Shown piece by piece: positions 35,153 to 44,997 of a stretch of 64,000 bases of DNA. The notes beneath the pieces were generated by a model. That model was not told where the DNA came from, searched no databases, and worked only from the letters and a program-made list of their open reading frames with translations. Each line of letters opens with the position of its first letter. The first letter of the stretch is position 1. Origin of the DNA: Flavobacterium odoriferum (GTDB lineage: Bacteria; Bacteroidota; Bacteroidia; Flavobacteriales; Flavobacteriaceae); contig NZ_JAMKFA010000010.1 in the NCBI RefSeq assembly GCF_025499515.1, positions 175,048 through 239,047 on the forward strand. Direction: 5' to 3'. The translations under genes and the position numbers were made by a program.

Positions 35153-35235
35153 ATTTAAGAACGTTCGTAGTATTTTTTTGTAAATTGTAACTTTTTGTAA
35201 AAGTAATCGTATAATTACAAAACTAACTGACAACT

Positions 35236-35793
35236 ATGAACTTTCTTGAACATTATGAGCCGCTACTCAAGGCTTTTTGGTACATTGCGTTACCTGTGAG
35301 TATCTTTTTTCTATTGCAAACCATTTCTACTTTCATTGGATTAAGTGGTTCGGAAACCGATGCCGATTCACACGATGGAGATGGAGATATGCCTTTTGAA
35401 TTATTTACATTGCGCAACTTAATCAACTTTTTGTTAGGATTTAGTTGGACTGGAATTTCGTTTTATCAATCTATTGAAAACAAAACGATTTTGATTGCAA
35501 TTTCTGTTTTAGTAGGATTGCTTTTTGTGGGTGTTTTTTTCTTCTTAATCAAACAAATTTTAAAACTTTCGGAAGACAATAGTTTTAAAATTGAAAATAC
35601 CATCAACAAAACTGCCGAAGTATATTTGACAATTCCTGAAAACAAATCGGGAAAAGGAAAAATTCAAATCAGTGTGAATGGTTCGTTTCATGAGTTGGAT
35701 GCCATTACCAATTCATCTGAAAAATTAACTTCAGGAAGCGCTGTAAAAGTAGTTGCTGTAGAACACAACTTAGTTATCGTAGAAAAAATCTAA
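35236..35793 (+). CDS. NfeD-like membrane protein with OB-type C-terminal domain
   Basis: 185 residues. Three membrane helices (LKAFWYIALPVSIFFLLQTIS, NLINFLLGFSWTGISF, ILIAISVLVGLLFVGVFFFLI) separated by an acidic stretch (ETDADSHDGDGD), then a C-terminal beta domain (TAEVYLTIPENKSGKGKIQI) resembling NfeD/YuaF. NfeD-like proteins are partners of flotillins and the next gene is a flotillin 12 bp away, so the two form an operon for organising membrane microdomains. The AT-rich upstream region has no exact -7 box. Confidence 0.82.
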   Translation: MNFLEHYEPLLKAFWYIALPVSIFFLLQTISTFIGLSGSETDADSHDGDGDMPFELFTLRNLINFLLGFSWTGISFYQSIENKTILIAISVLVGLLFVGVFFFLIKQILKLSEDNSFKIENTINKTAEVYLTIPENKSGKGKIQISVNGSFHELDAITNSSEKLTSGSAVKVVAVEHNLVIVEKI

Positions 35794-35805
35794 TCCTTTA
35801 TTTAT

Positions 35806-37326
35806 ATGACACAAATTATCATTATTGTTGTAGCCGCTTTTGTGCTATTCGTTACTTTCGTGACTTTGATTTCACGATACAAAAGATGTCCTTCAGACAA
35901 AATTTTAGTTATTTATGGAAAAACTGGTGGTACATCTGCAAAGTGTGTTCACGGTGGTGGAGCTTTTATTTGGCCAGTAATTCAGGATTATTCATTTTTA
36001 GATTTAAAACCTATTTCAATTGAAGCCAATTTAACCAATGCGCTTTCGAGACAAAATATTCGTGTAGATGTTCCGTGTCGCTTTACCATTGCGATTTCAA
36101 CTGAAACAGATAGTATGAATACAGCTGCTGAACGTTTATTAGGTTTGGCGCCAGAGCAAATTCAAGAATTAGCAAAAGATATTTTATTCGGACAATTACG
36201 TTTGGTTATCGCTACGATGACGATTGAGGAAATCAACTCTGATAGAGATAAATTTTTAGATAATATTTCCAAAAACGTAGATTCGGAATTAAAGAAAATT
36301 GGTTTAAAGTTAATTAACGTTAACGTTACCGATATTAAAGATGAATCAGGTTACATTGAAGCTTTAGGAAAAGAAGCCGCTGCAAAAGCGATAAACGAAG
36401 CTAAAATTTCGGTTGCGGAACAAGAGAAAATTGGAGAAACAGGTAAAGCAATGGCAGATCGTGAAAAAGACGTTCAAATTGCGGAAACTCACAGAGATCG
36501 TGACGTTAAAATTGCGATTACTAATAAAGATAGAGAAGTAAGTATTGCGGCTGCATTTAAAGATGAAAGTATCGGAAAAGCTGAAGCACAAAGAGATACG
36601 CGTGTAGCAACATCAGAAGCAAATGCGATTGCAATTCAAGGAGAAAATGAGGCTAAAATTGCCATTGCACAATCAGAAGCAGCAAGACGTGAAAAAGAAG
36701 CTGAAGCTTTACGTATTGCCTTAGCATCAGAAAAAGTACAACAAGCAAAAGCATTAGAAGAATCATACGTAGCAGAACAAAAAGCTGAAGCTGCTCGTGC
36801 TGAGAGAGAACGTTCTACTCAAAATGCGAATGTTGTTATTCCTGCTGAAATTGCAAAACAAAAAGCAATTATCGAAGCTCAAGCCGAAGCAGAAAGAATT
36901 CGTGAGCAAGCAAAAGGAGAAGCCGATGCTATCTTCGCAAAAATGGAAGCTGAAGCAAAAGGTTTATATGAAATCTTAACGAAACAAGCAGAAGGTTATA
37001 AAGAAGTAGTTAGCGCTGCTGGTGGTGACCCAACAAAAGCGTTCCAATTGTTATTAATTGAGAAATTACCCGAATTGGTTAAAACTCAGGTTGAAGCAGT
37101 TAAAAACATCAAAATTGACAAAATCACGGTTTGGGATTCTGGAAATAATACCGATGGCAATGGTTCGACTGCGAATTTTGTTTCTGGAATGATGAAAACC
37201 GTTCCGCCATTAAACGATTTATTTAATATGGCAGGTTTAAATTTACCCACGTATTTAAAAGGTGAAGATATGTCGAAAGATGCATCAAGTTCCACAGAAG
37301 TTACACCAACTGAAGAAGTGAAGTAA
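35806..37326 (+). CDS. Flotillin family protein (SPFH)
   Basis: 506 residues. An N-terminal membrane segment (IIIIVVAAFVLFVTFVTLI) is followed by an SPFH/band-7 domain (about 25-190, with INVNVTDIKDESGYIEALG) and a long Ala/Glu/Lys/Arg-rich coiled coil (about 195-400, repeats of EKDVQIAETHRDRDVKIA and EAEAxR) typical of flotillins. The C-terminal tail is less ordered. Flotillins oligomerise at the inner face of the membrane. Paired with the NfeD-like gene; a strong hairpin terminator follows. Confidence 0.93.
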   Translation: MTQIIIIVVAAFVLFVTFVTLISRYKRCPSDKILVIYGKTGGTSAKCVHGGGAFIWPVIQDYSFLDLKPISIEANLTNALSRQNIRVDVPCRFTIAISTETDSMNTAAERLLGLAPEQIQELAKDILFGQLRLVIATMTIEEINSDRDKFLDNISKNVDSELKKIGLKLINVNVTDIKDESGYIEALGKEAAAKAINEAKISVAEQEKIGETGKAMADREKDVQIAETHRDRDVKIAITNKDREVSIAAAFKDESIGKAEAQRDTRVATSEANAIAIQGENEAKIAIAQSEAARREKEAEALRIALASEKVQQAKALEESYVAEQKAEAARAERERSTQNANVVIPAEIAKQKAIIEAQAEAERIREQAKGEADAIFAKMEAEAKGLYEILTKQAEGYKEVVSAAGGDPTKAFQLLLIEKLPELVKTQVEAVKNIKIDKITVWDSGNNTDGNGSTANFVSGMMKTVPPLNDLFNMAGLNLPTYLKGEDMSKDASSSTEVTPTEEVK

Positions 37327-37346
37327 TTTCAGAACCTAATATTATT

Positions 37347-37380
37347 AAATCCCAAATTTGTAATGAATTTGGGATTTTTT
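37347..37380 (+). terminator. Terminator after the flotillin gene
   Basis: AAATCCCAAATT (37347-37358) pairs with AATTTGGGATTT (37366-37377) and a T-run follows. Same arms as the hairpins at 40544 and 41867. Confidence 0.85.
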
Positions 37381-37411
37381 CTTACATTTACTTTTCTAAC
37401 TACAGGTTTTA

Positions 37412-38317
37412 ATGAAATACATTATACAAACTTCTAATTTAGACTTTCAATATTCAAAGAATAAAAAAATTCTAAATAACTTATCTATAAACGTTCCAAA
37501 AGGAAGTATTTATGGCTTTTTAGGTCCAAATGGCGCTGGAAAATCAACCACAATGCGATTATTAACAGGTATCATTCCAGATGATAGCAACTCCATTTTT
37601 TTATTTGAAAAACCCATTGAAAGTCAAATTCCTAACATTTTTGAAAAAGTTGGAGCTCTTGTGGAAAGTCCTGCACTATACTTACATCTTTCGGGTTATG
37701 ACAACGTAAAATACATTGCACTTTTACGACAAGTTCCTTTGTCAAAAATTGATGAAGTTTTAGAATTAGTGGATTTAACTGCGTATAAAAGACAAAAGGC
37801 GAAACAATATTCGCTGGGGATGAAACAACGCTTAGCAATTGCAATGGCACTTTTAAGCGAACCTGAATTGTTGTTCTTAGACGAACCCGTAAATGGTTTA
37901 GACCCAAATGGAATTGTAGAAATTAGAAAGTTACTAGTTAAAATCAACAAAGAAAAAGGAGTTACCATATTTGTTTCGAGTCATTTATTAAGTGAAATTG
38001 AAAAAATGTGTACCCATATTGGAATTATCTCAAAAGGTACTTTAAAATATGAAGGTACTATGGAAGATTTATCCAGAAAATTTGAAACTTGTAAAATACA
38101 AATCACATTAGATGATGCTGAAAATTGGAAAGAAAAATTAAGTTTTAAATATGCCAATGTAGTATTAGATGAGCAAAACAAAATTACGATGAACTTAAGC
38201 CATACCTCTGAAATTCCAGATTTCGCTAAACAAATTATCCAAGAAGGTGCTCGCATTTACGAAATCAAAATTTTGGAAGGTTTAGAAGAATGGTTTATGA
38301 ATTTAACTGAAAAGTAA
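37412..38317 (+). CDS. ABC transporter ATP-binding protein
   Basis: 301 residues. Walker A GPNGAGKSTTMRLL, Q-loop region, signature YSLGMKQRLAIAMAL, Walker B ELLFLDEPVNGLDPNG and the switch His in VSSHLLSEIEK are all present. It is of the exporter/DRA-type subfamily (bacitracin or lantibiotic immunity-like, ABC-2 partner). The stop is directly followed by the ATG of the permease at 38318, so the two are translationally linked subunits of one transporter. The C-terminal 80 residues are the usual variable domain. Confidence 0.94.
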   Translation: MKYIIQTSNLDFQYSKNKKILNNLSINVPKGSIYGFLGPNGAGKSTTMRLLTGIIPDDSNSIFLFEKPIESQIPNIFEKVGALVESPALYLHLSGYDNVKYIALLRQVPLSKIDEVLELVDLTAYKRQKAKQYSLGMKQRLAIAMALLSEPELLFLDEPVNGLDPNGIVEIRKLLVKINKEKGVTIFVSSHLLSEIEKMCTHIGIISKGTLKYEGTMEDLSRKFETCKIQITLDDAENWKEKLSFKYANVVLDEQNKITMNLSHTSEIPDFAKQIIQEGARIYEIKILEGLEEWFMNLTEK

Positions 38318-40540
38318 ATGAAACAATATATTTCAAATTTATTAATTGCTCTCAAAGCAGAACATTTAAAGAAAAAAGGAACTGGAATTTATTACACTTC
38401 TATAATTATTGGTGCCCTCTCTCCTATTTTATACTTTTTTTTTCAAATTGCTTCAGATGATAAGGTTGAAGCTGGAATGCCATACAATTATTATACTACA
38501 TTTATTCATGATGTTATAACACCATTTGCTTACTTTTTATTCCCCATGATTATCATTATTCATGCGAGTAAAATGGCACAACTAGACCATAAAAATGGTG
38601 GTTGGCAGTTAATGGAAACACAACCCCTTCAAAAATTTTCAATTTACTTTTCTAAATATATTGTGCTCCTTATAAGTAATCTTTTAAGTATCATCAGCTT
38701 GTTTGGATTTAGTATTTTATGTGCCTTTGTTTTAAAAAATACGATTGAAATACCTGAAACAACCAATTTTTCGATTGAGTTTTACAATTTGTCAAACTTA
38801 TTTGTACGAACTTTTGTAGCCAGTTTATTTGTTACCGCTTTACAATATTTTCTATCGGTGTTAATTTCAAGTTTTATTTGGTCGTTACTTATTGGTTTTT
38901 TCTCATTATTAGCAACCTCTTTTTTAACGAGTTTCAATTTAATTCCCGATTGGTATCCCTATGGGATTTTAAATAAAATTTCTGATTACAAAGAAGGAAG
39001 TGACATTGGAAACTATTTGTTATATACTGAAGTAATAGGTCTTGTTTTAAGTATATTTATTTTAACTGCCGGATTTTATTGGTATAAAAACAAGAATTTC
39101 ATACGTGCGTTTGTAAAACCGTATTCAAAAATAATAATTTCTACATCTTTTACCTTATTGTTTGTTGTTATCGGGTATTTCATACTTATACCAAAGCAAT
39201 ATGAGCCTTTAGAAACTACCATTTTATGCGGTAAAATAGAGAGTTTATCAAAATTTAAAAATGGTTATTTAATTCATCCTACCATATCGGATACTATTGC
39301 AAGTTTTAAAATTATAAACAACGAATTTAAATTAAAAACTGATAAACCAATACCTCTTGATAAATATAAAATTATAGTTGATAATAGTTTTCCGGTTGGA
39401 GTTATAATGGCTTCAAAAGATAGCATTTATGTTTCAATTAAATATTTTAACAATGAAGTAACAACTAAGTTTACTGGTACACGTTTAGCTGAAAATCAAT
39501 ATAAATTAGATAAAAACTTTGATTGGAGTTATGTTTCATATTGTTTAGAACAAAATGAACTGATTGATAAACCAAACGATTTTTTTGATGAACTATACAA
39601 AGAATGGAATAAAAGATACAAAAAAGCTAATTCATTTAAAACTAGAGACAACTTCATTCCAAAAAAAGATTTCATCAACAGAGAAATGAAACTAGTTTGT
39701 ATTGAATATCTAAACTATTTAAATTCATATTTGGATAAACGAAAAGCAATGTTCCCAAAAGATGAAACGATATTATCTAAAAACATTCTTGAAATAAAAA
39801 GTAAAATAAAATTAGATGATGAATCATTAATAAGTAATGAATCCTATTTAGAATATTTAAAACATGAACTTTGTAAAAACGATTCCCGTGATATTGATTC
39901 AAAACTGAAAGAAATTGAAAATATCACTAAACTAAAATCTAGTAATTTTAAAAATAGATTATTGTATTCAAATCTAAAAACAAATCTTGAAGAAGCTAGC
40001 AGTAGTTTAGAGCGTAATGAACTTATTAGTAACTATTCCAATTTCATAACAGATGAAAAATTAAAAGAAAACTTAATCAATCAATTCAAAATATACGAAA
40101 GATTAGGTAAAGGAAATGAAGCAAGGACAATACAAACTAAAGATTTAAATGGAAATCTTGTTGAAATTTCAAAATTCAAAGGAAAATTTGTTGCAATTGA
40201 TGTTTGGGCAACATGGTGTGGACCTTGTAAATACGAGTCTCCTTATTTTGAAAAAATGGCAATAAAATATAAAAATGAAAATATCGTGTTTTTAGGTTTA
40301 AGTAGTGATCAGGATGCTAAGAAATGGTACTTAGATGCTAAAAACAAATCCAAATCGGTAACCCATTTACGCTTAGAAAATCCAGAATTATTTTCTAGTG
40401 ACTATAATGTAAATAGTATTCCTCGATTTATTTTAATTGATTCTGAAGGAAAAATTTATAATTCTAATATGCCTAGACCAAGTGATTCTGCTTTTGAAAT
40501 TATAATTAGAAAAGCATTAGGATTAAAGGAACTTGAATAA
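38318..40540 (+). CDS. ABC-2 permease fused to a periplasmic TlpA-like thioredoxin domain
   Basis: 740 residues. Residues about 22-260 are an ABC-2 permease of six membrane helices (for example GIYYTSIIIGALSPILYFF, YLLYTEVIGLVLSIFILTAG). A seventh helix at about 271-293 (IIISTSFTLLFVVIGYFIL) brings the rest outside. Residues 295-600 form a Lys/Asp-rich domain similar in style to the region preceding thioredoxin in Bacteroidetes TlpA/DUF4369 proteins. Residues 605-740 are a TlpA-like thioredoxin with WCGPC at 633-637 and a cis-Pro at NSIPRFILID. Seven helices place the C-terminus in the periplasm, which suits a disulfide-active domain. The partner ATPase abuts. A fused exporter and thiol-redox protein is an unusual combination; the substrate is unknown. 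Confidence 0.88.
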   Translation: MKQYISNLLIALKAEHLKKKGTGIYYTSIIIGALSPILYFFFQIASDDKVEAGMPYNYYTTFIHDVITPFAYFLFPMIIIIHASKMAQLDHKNGGWQLMETQPLQKFSIYFSKYIVLLISNLLSIISLFGFSILCAFVLKNTIEIPETTNFSIEFYNLSNLFVRTFVASLFVTALQYFLSVLISSFIWSLLIGFFSLLATSFLTSFNLIPDWYPYGILNKISDYKEGSDIGNYLLYTEVIGLVLSIFILTAGFYWYKNKNFIRAFVKPYSKIIISTSFTLLFVVIGYFILIPKQYEPLETTILCGKIESLSKFKNGYLIHPTISDTIASFKIINNEFKLKTDKPIPLDKYKIIVDNSFPVGVIMASKDSIYVSIKYFNNEVTTKFTGTRLAENQYKLDKNFDWSYVSYCLEQNELIDKPNDFFDELYKEWNKRYKKANSFKTRDNFIPKKDFINREMKLVCIEYLNYLNSYLDKRKAMFPKDETILSKNILEIKSKIKLDDESLISNESYLEYLKHELCKNDSRDIDSKLKEIENITKLKSSNFKNRLLYSNLKTNLEEASSSLERNELISNYSNFITDEKLKENLINQFKIYERLGKGNEARTIQTKDLNGNLVEISKFKGKFVAIDVWATWCGPCKYESPYFEKMAIKYKNENIVFLGLSSDQDAKKWYLDAKNKSKSVTHLRLENPELFSSDYNVNSIPRFILIDSEGKIYNSNMPRPSDSAFEIIIRKALGLKELE

Positions 40541-40543
40541 ATA

Positions 40544-40585
40544 AAATCCCAAATTCATTAAAAATATTGAATTTGGGATTTTTAA
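40544..40585. terminator. Bidirectional terminator between the ABC permease and yaaA
   Basis: Perfect 14-bp arms AAATCCCAAATTCA (40544-40557) and TGAATTTGGGATTT (40568-40581) between convergent genes. Confidence 0.88.
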
Positions 40586-40608
40586 TATTATTTTATTATG
40601 AAATAATC

Positions 40609-41367
40609 CTACCTCGTAAAAACCATGATATTTCCTTTGCTCAAATTAGCATCAAAAGCATAGCCTTCGTAGTTAAAACCTTTTAAATCTTCAATGGTTT
40701 CAGCATTTGTATCGATAATATAGCGCACCATCATTCCTCTTGCTTTTTTTGCGAAAAAACTAATCATTTTAAGCTTACCATCTTTATAATCTTTGAATTC
40801 AGGAGTAATTACTGGAACTTTTAAAGCTTTTGTATCAACTGCACTAAAATATTCATTACTAGCTAAATTTAGAAACAATTCACCTTTTGAAAGTTCTTTG
40901 TTTAATGCATCGGTAATGGTTTTCTTCCAAAATTCATATAGATTTTTCTTTGTTCCAATTGCAATTGAAGTTCCCATTTCTAAACGATAGGGTTGCATTA
41001 AATCTAAAGGTTTTAAAAGTCCGTACAAACCTGAAAGAATACGTAATTTTTCTTGTAAAACAGCTACTTTTTCAGTTGATAACGAATACACATCTAATCC
41101 TGTATACACATCTCCATCAAAAGCATAAACTGCTGGACGCGCATTTTCGGGTGAGAAAGGAACACTCCATTCTTGATTGCGTTGCCAATTTAATTCGGCT
41201 AACTTCTCTGAAATATCCATAAGCTCCATCAATTGCTTAGGCTTTATCTTTTTCAACGTTTTTTGAATGGTTTCAGATTTTGATAAAAAAACAGGTTCGG
41301 TATAATTATCAAAAGGTAACTGACTTTCGTAGTTTAATGATTTAGCTGGTGAAATTACAATCTTCAT
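40609..41367 (-). CDS. yaaA: Peroxide stress protein YaaA (DUF328/UPF0246)
   Basis: 252 residues, full family length. KIVISPAKSLNYES at the N-terminus, AVYAFDGDVYTGLD, ILSGLYGLLKPLDLMQPYRLEMGT and FFAKKARGMMVRYIIDT are the characteristic conserved blocks. YaaA limits free iron or peroxide damage to DNA and binds DNA in other bacteria. It is transcribed alone from an exact -7 box upstream. Confidence 0.94.
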   Translation of the reverse strand: MKIVISPAKSLNYESQLPFDNYTEPVFLSKSETIQKTLKKIKPKQLMELMDISEKLAELNWQRNQEWSVPFSPENARPAVYAFDGDVYTGLDVYSLSTEKVAVLQEKLRILSGLYGLLKPLDLMQPYRLEMGTSIAIGTKKNLYEFWKKTITDALNKELSKGELFLNLASNEYFSAVDTKALKVPVITPEFKDYKDGKLKMISFFAKKARGMMVRYIIDTNAETIEDLKGFNYEGYAFDANLSKGNIMVFTR

Positions 41368-41382
41368 GGTTTAATATTTTTT

Positions 41383-41390
41383 CAAAAATA
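41383..41390 (-). promoter_or_regulatory. -7 box of the yaaA promoter
   Basis: TATTTTTG on the minus strand, 15 bp before the ATG at 41367. Exact TAnnTTTG match. Confidence 0.55.
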
Positions 41391-41464
41391 CGTTTTAAAT
41401 AAAACTTTGGTTTTTAATTGGTATCAGAAATTTTTATTAACTAATTAGGCTTTATGATAGTATT

Positions 41465-41833
41465 TCAATCAACTAAACCTAACAACAATAATTGAGCTGT
41501 AGCTTCATTTGTAGCTAATGGAACATTATGTACATCGCAAATTCGTATTAACATATTAATATCTGCTTCGTGGGCATGACTCGAGTTTGGATCTTTAAAA
41601 AACAATACCATTTTGGTTTTTCCGATTGCAACACGTGCGGCAATTTGGGCATCACCACCCAATGGTCCAGAAAGCATTTTTTTAACTTTAAATCCAGCTG
41701 CTTCTGCCCTTCCACCAGTTGTTCCAGTGGCAATAATTTTAATATTTTCTTTTAAAAGAAGATTTTTATTTTTATTTAAAAACTGAACCATATCAGCTTT
41801 TTTTCCGTCGTGAGCTATGATTGCTATTTCCAT
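41465..41833 (-). CDS. mgsA: Methylglyoxal synthase
   Basis: 122 residues from the ATG at 41833 (MEIAIIAHDGKKADM). The longer open frame to 41875 crosses a terminator arm and a -7 box and is rejected. ATGTTGGRAEAAG, the catalytic GPLGGDAQIAARV and FFKDPNSSHAHEADI identify the family. It converts dihydroxyacetone phosphate to methylglyoxal plus phosphate, a bypass of lower glycolysis when phosphate is short. Other glycolytic genes (gap, pfkA) lie nearby on the same strand. Confidence 0.94.
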   Translation of the reverse strand: MEIAIIAHDGKKADMVQFLNKNKNLLLKENIKIIATGTTGGRAEAAGFKVKKMLSGPLGGDAQIAARVAIGKTKMVLFFKDPNSSHAHEADINMLIRICDVHNVPLATNEATAQLLLLGLVD

Positions 41834-41850
41834 AATTTTCAATTTCATTA

Positions 41851-41858
41851 CAAAGATA
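41851..41858 (-). promoter_or_regulatory. -7 box of the mgsA promoter
   Basis: TATCTTTG on the minus strand, 17 bp before the ATG at 41833, just downstream of the preceding gene's terminator. Confidence 0.6.
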
Positions 41859-41863
41859 TAAAT

Positions 41864-41898
41864 AAAAAATCCCAAATCATTTTCATTATTTGGGATTT
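41864..41898 (-). terminator. Terminator after the GlcNAc-kinase-like gene
   Basis: AAATCCCAAAT (41867-41877) pairs with ATTTGGGATTT (41888-41898); the T-run lies on the minus-strand side. Confidence 0.82.
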
Positions 41899-41918
41899 AA
41901 AACTAACTATTTATTTTA

Positions 41919-42770
41919 CTATTTATTCATAATATGATAAGCAATTAAGCCATCTATTGGTCTTCGTAAAACGTTTCCAATTTTAATTCCATGTTTAGAT
42001 AAAACTGCTGCTAATTCATCTTTTAAGTAAAAGGCAATTGAACCTACGAAATGAACTGGTACTTTTTTACAATTTTCAAATTGCTCAATATAGTTTTCTA
42101 CAAAACTTTCCATTTCTCTGTGAATGAATTTTTGGCAGAATTCGGTGTCTTTATGTTTGATTAAAAATTTTGCGAATGTAGCTAAATAAGCATTAGGATT
42201 GGGTTCTTTATACAAATTATGCTTAATGTAATCGGCATCTAGATTGTATTCTTCTTCAAATTCAATTGCTAATTCTTTTGGCATTTTATTAAAATAATAA
42301 CCTCTTATTAAATGACGTCCAAAACGATTCCCAGAACAATCATCCATAGCAATATAACCCAATGATTGTACTTTTTGATGCAATACTTTTCCATCAAAAT
42401 AACTGCAATTAGAGCCTGTTCCTAAGATACAAACAATCGCTTCTGCATCTTTTGGAGTAGTTGCATAAACTGCTGCGTAAGTATCTTCATGAACTACAAC
42501 TGCAGCATTTTTAAAATACAATTGAAAAACATCTGATAGAAAATTCTTCATTCTATCGGTTCCACAACCAGCGCCATAAAAAAATAAATGCGTGGCTTTG
42601 TCTTTGTTGTGAGAAATATCAAATTTATCATCTAAACGATTGATGATTTCTTCTTTATCTAAAACTTCTGGATTTAGTCCTAAAGTTTGTGTTGTGAATA
42701 ATACTTTTCCGGAATCATCAATAGCAATCCAATCGGCTTTAGTAGATCCACTGTCAACTAATAATTTCAT
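41919..42770 (-). CDS. BadF/BadG/BcrA/BcrD-type ATPase, N-acetylglucosamine kinase-like
   Basis: 283 residues. The N-terminal VDSGSTKADWIAID is the phosphate-1 motif of the ASKHA fold, and CILGTGSNCSYF and VGSIAFYLKDEL are the later phosphate and adenosine motifs. The family includes human NAGK-like kinases that phosphorylate N-acetylglucosamine, so a role in amino-sugar recycling is likely but not proven. It starts from a promoter inside the gap terminator region and ends at its own hairpin. Confidence 0.85.
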   Translation of the reverse strand: MKLLVDSGSTKADWIAIDDSGKVLFTTQTLGLNPEVLDKEEIINRLDDKFDISHNKDKATHLFFYGAGCGTDRMKNFLSDVFQLYFKNAAVVVHEDTYAAVYATTPKDAEAIVCILGTGSNCSYFDGKVLHQKVQSLGYIAMDDCSGNRFGRHLIRGYYFNKMPKELAIEFEEEYNLDADYIKHNLYKEPNPNAYLATFAKFLIKHKDTEFCQKFIHREMESFVENYIEQFENCKKVPVHFVGSIAFYLKDELAAVLSKHGIKIGNVLRRPIDGLIAYHIMNK

Positions 42771-42794
42771 TTGGTTGGTGTTAGTTTAGGGAAC

Positions 42795-42829
42795 AAAAAA
42801 TCCCGCACACAAATGTAACGGGATTTTTT
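42795..42829 (-). terminator. Terminator after the gap gene, with a -7 box in its loop
   Basis: AAAAAATCCCG (42795-42805) pairs with CGGGATTTTTT (42819-42829). The loop contains TACATTTG on the minus strand (42810-42817), an exact -7 box for the downstream kinase gene. Confidence 0.82.
42810..42817 (-). promoter_or_regulatory. -7 box of the GlcNAc-kinase-like gene, inside a terminator loop
   Basis: TACATTTG on the minus strand, about 39 bp before the ATG at 42770. Exact consensus, embedded in the gap terminator. Confidence 0.5.
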
Positions 42830-42838
42830 TGAAATATA

Positions 42839-43876
<1,038 letters not shown>

Positions 43877-44863
43877 TTATGATGATACGATATCGGATAC
43901 TTTTACCAATTCCATATCGATTTCACTTTGTCCTTTAATGGCTTGTTCTAGCGGTGTTAAGGTTACTTTATCTTGATATAAACCTACCATAAAATTTGAT
44001 TTTCCTTCTAATAAAGTTTCTACGGCTTTAACTCCTAATCTAGATGCTAAAACTCTGTCAAAACAAGATGGAGAACCGCCACGTTGCATATGTCCTAAAA
44101 CCGAAACACGAACGTCGTATTCTGGCATGTTTTCTTCGATGTAATCTTTTAATTCGAAAACGTTTTTACCAATTTTATCTCCTTCAGAAACGACAACAAT
44201 ACTTGAAGTTTTTCCTGAGCCTTTACTTCTTTTTAAAGATTCAACTAATCGGTCTAAACCAAAATCTTCTTCAGGAATTAGAATTTCCTCTGCTCCTGCT
44301 CCAATACCTGCGTTTAGTGCTATGTGACCTGCATCTCTTCCCATTACTTCTACGAAGAATAATCGGTTGTGAGAGTTTGCGGTATCTCTAATTTTATCGA
44401 TGGCATCAATTACGGTATTCAAAGCCGTATCGTATCCTAAGGTATGACTTGTTCCAAAAATATCGTTATCAATGGTTCCTGGAATTCCAATCACTGGAAA
44501 TCCGTATTCTTCATTAAAGATTTCGGCTCCAGTAAAACTACCATCACCACCAATTACTACAAATGAATCAATTCCAGCAGCTACCAAATTGTCGTATGCT
44601 TTCTTTCTTCCTTCAGCTGTTCGAAAATCTGCCGAACGAGCCGATTTTAAAATAGTTCCTCCTTTATTAATAATGTTTTTCACATCACGAGGTCCCATTT
44701 CTTTGAAGTCTCCTTCTATCATTCCTTGGTATCCTCTATAAATACCAACACATTCAACATTATAATATGCACAAGCTCTAACAACTGCTCTAATTGCTGC
44801 GTTCATTCCAGGTGAATCACCACCCGATGTTAAAACACCTATTTTTTTAATTTTTGATGTCAT
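43877..44863 (-). CDS. pfkA: ATP-dependent 6-phosphofructokinase
   Basis: 328 residues. TSGGDSPGMNAAIRAVVR, VVIGGDGSFTGA, PGTIDNDIFGTSHTLGYDTA (the TIDND catalytic block), EVMGRDAGHIAL and GHMQRGGSPSCFDR are all intact, so this is a bacterial ATP-dependent enzyme (GGDGS at the nucleotide site) rather than the pyrophosphate type. It phosphorylates fructose-6-phosphate in glycolysis. The upstream region has TTG at 44907-44909, 18 bp, then TAACTTTA at 44881-44888, a near-consensus promoter for pfkA-gap. Confidence 0.96.
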   Translation of the reverse strand: MTSKIKKIGVLTSGGDSPGMNAAIRAVVRACAYYNVECVGIYRGYQGMIEGDFKEMGPRDVKNIINKGGTILKSARSADFRTAEGRKKAYDNLVAAGIDSFVVIGGDGSFTGAEIFNEEYGFPVIGIPGTIDNDIFGTSHTLGYDTALNTVIDAIDKIRDTANSHNRLFFVEVMGRDAGHIALNAGIGAGAEEILIPEEDFGLDRLVESLKRSKGSGKTSSIVVVSEGDKIGKNVFELKDYIEENMPEYDVRVSVLGHMQRGGSPSCFDRVLASRLGVKAVETLLEGKSNFMVGLYQDKVTLTPLEQAIKGQSEIDMELVKVSDIVSS

Positions 44864-44880
44864 TTTATTGTTTGTTTATG

Positions 44881-44909
44881 TAAAGTTAATAAACGAAAAT
44901 GTAAAACAA
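44881..44909 (-). promoter_or_regulatory. Putative pfkA-gap promoter
   Basis: Minus strand TTG (44907-44909), 18 bp spacer, TAACTTTA (44881-44888; last base differs from TAnnTTTG). 17 bp upstream of the ATG. Confidence 0.45.
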
Positions 44910-44997
44910 GAGCAATTTTGCTTACTATTTAATTATAGTGGCAAATTCAAACGTTTTCGTTAATAACTTTTTAATTTTATTACTAAAAATTGAAGAA

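Noticed and set aside
35160..35235. Possible promoter of the NfeD-flotillin operon (TATTTTTTTG and TAACTTTTTG)
   Set aside because: The spacing within the box is two bases too long, so neither matches the TAnnTTTG consensus.
41834..41875. Extended start of mgsA
   Set aside because: It crosses the -7 box at 41851-41858 and a terminator arm; MEIAIIAHDGKK is the normal start.
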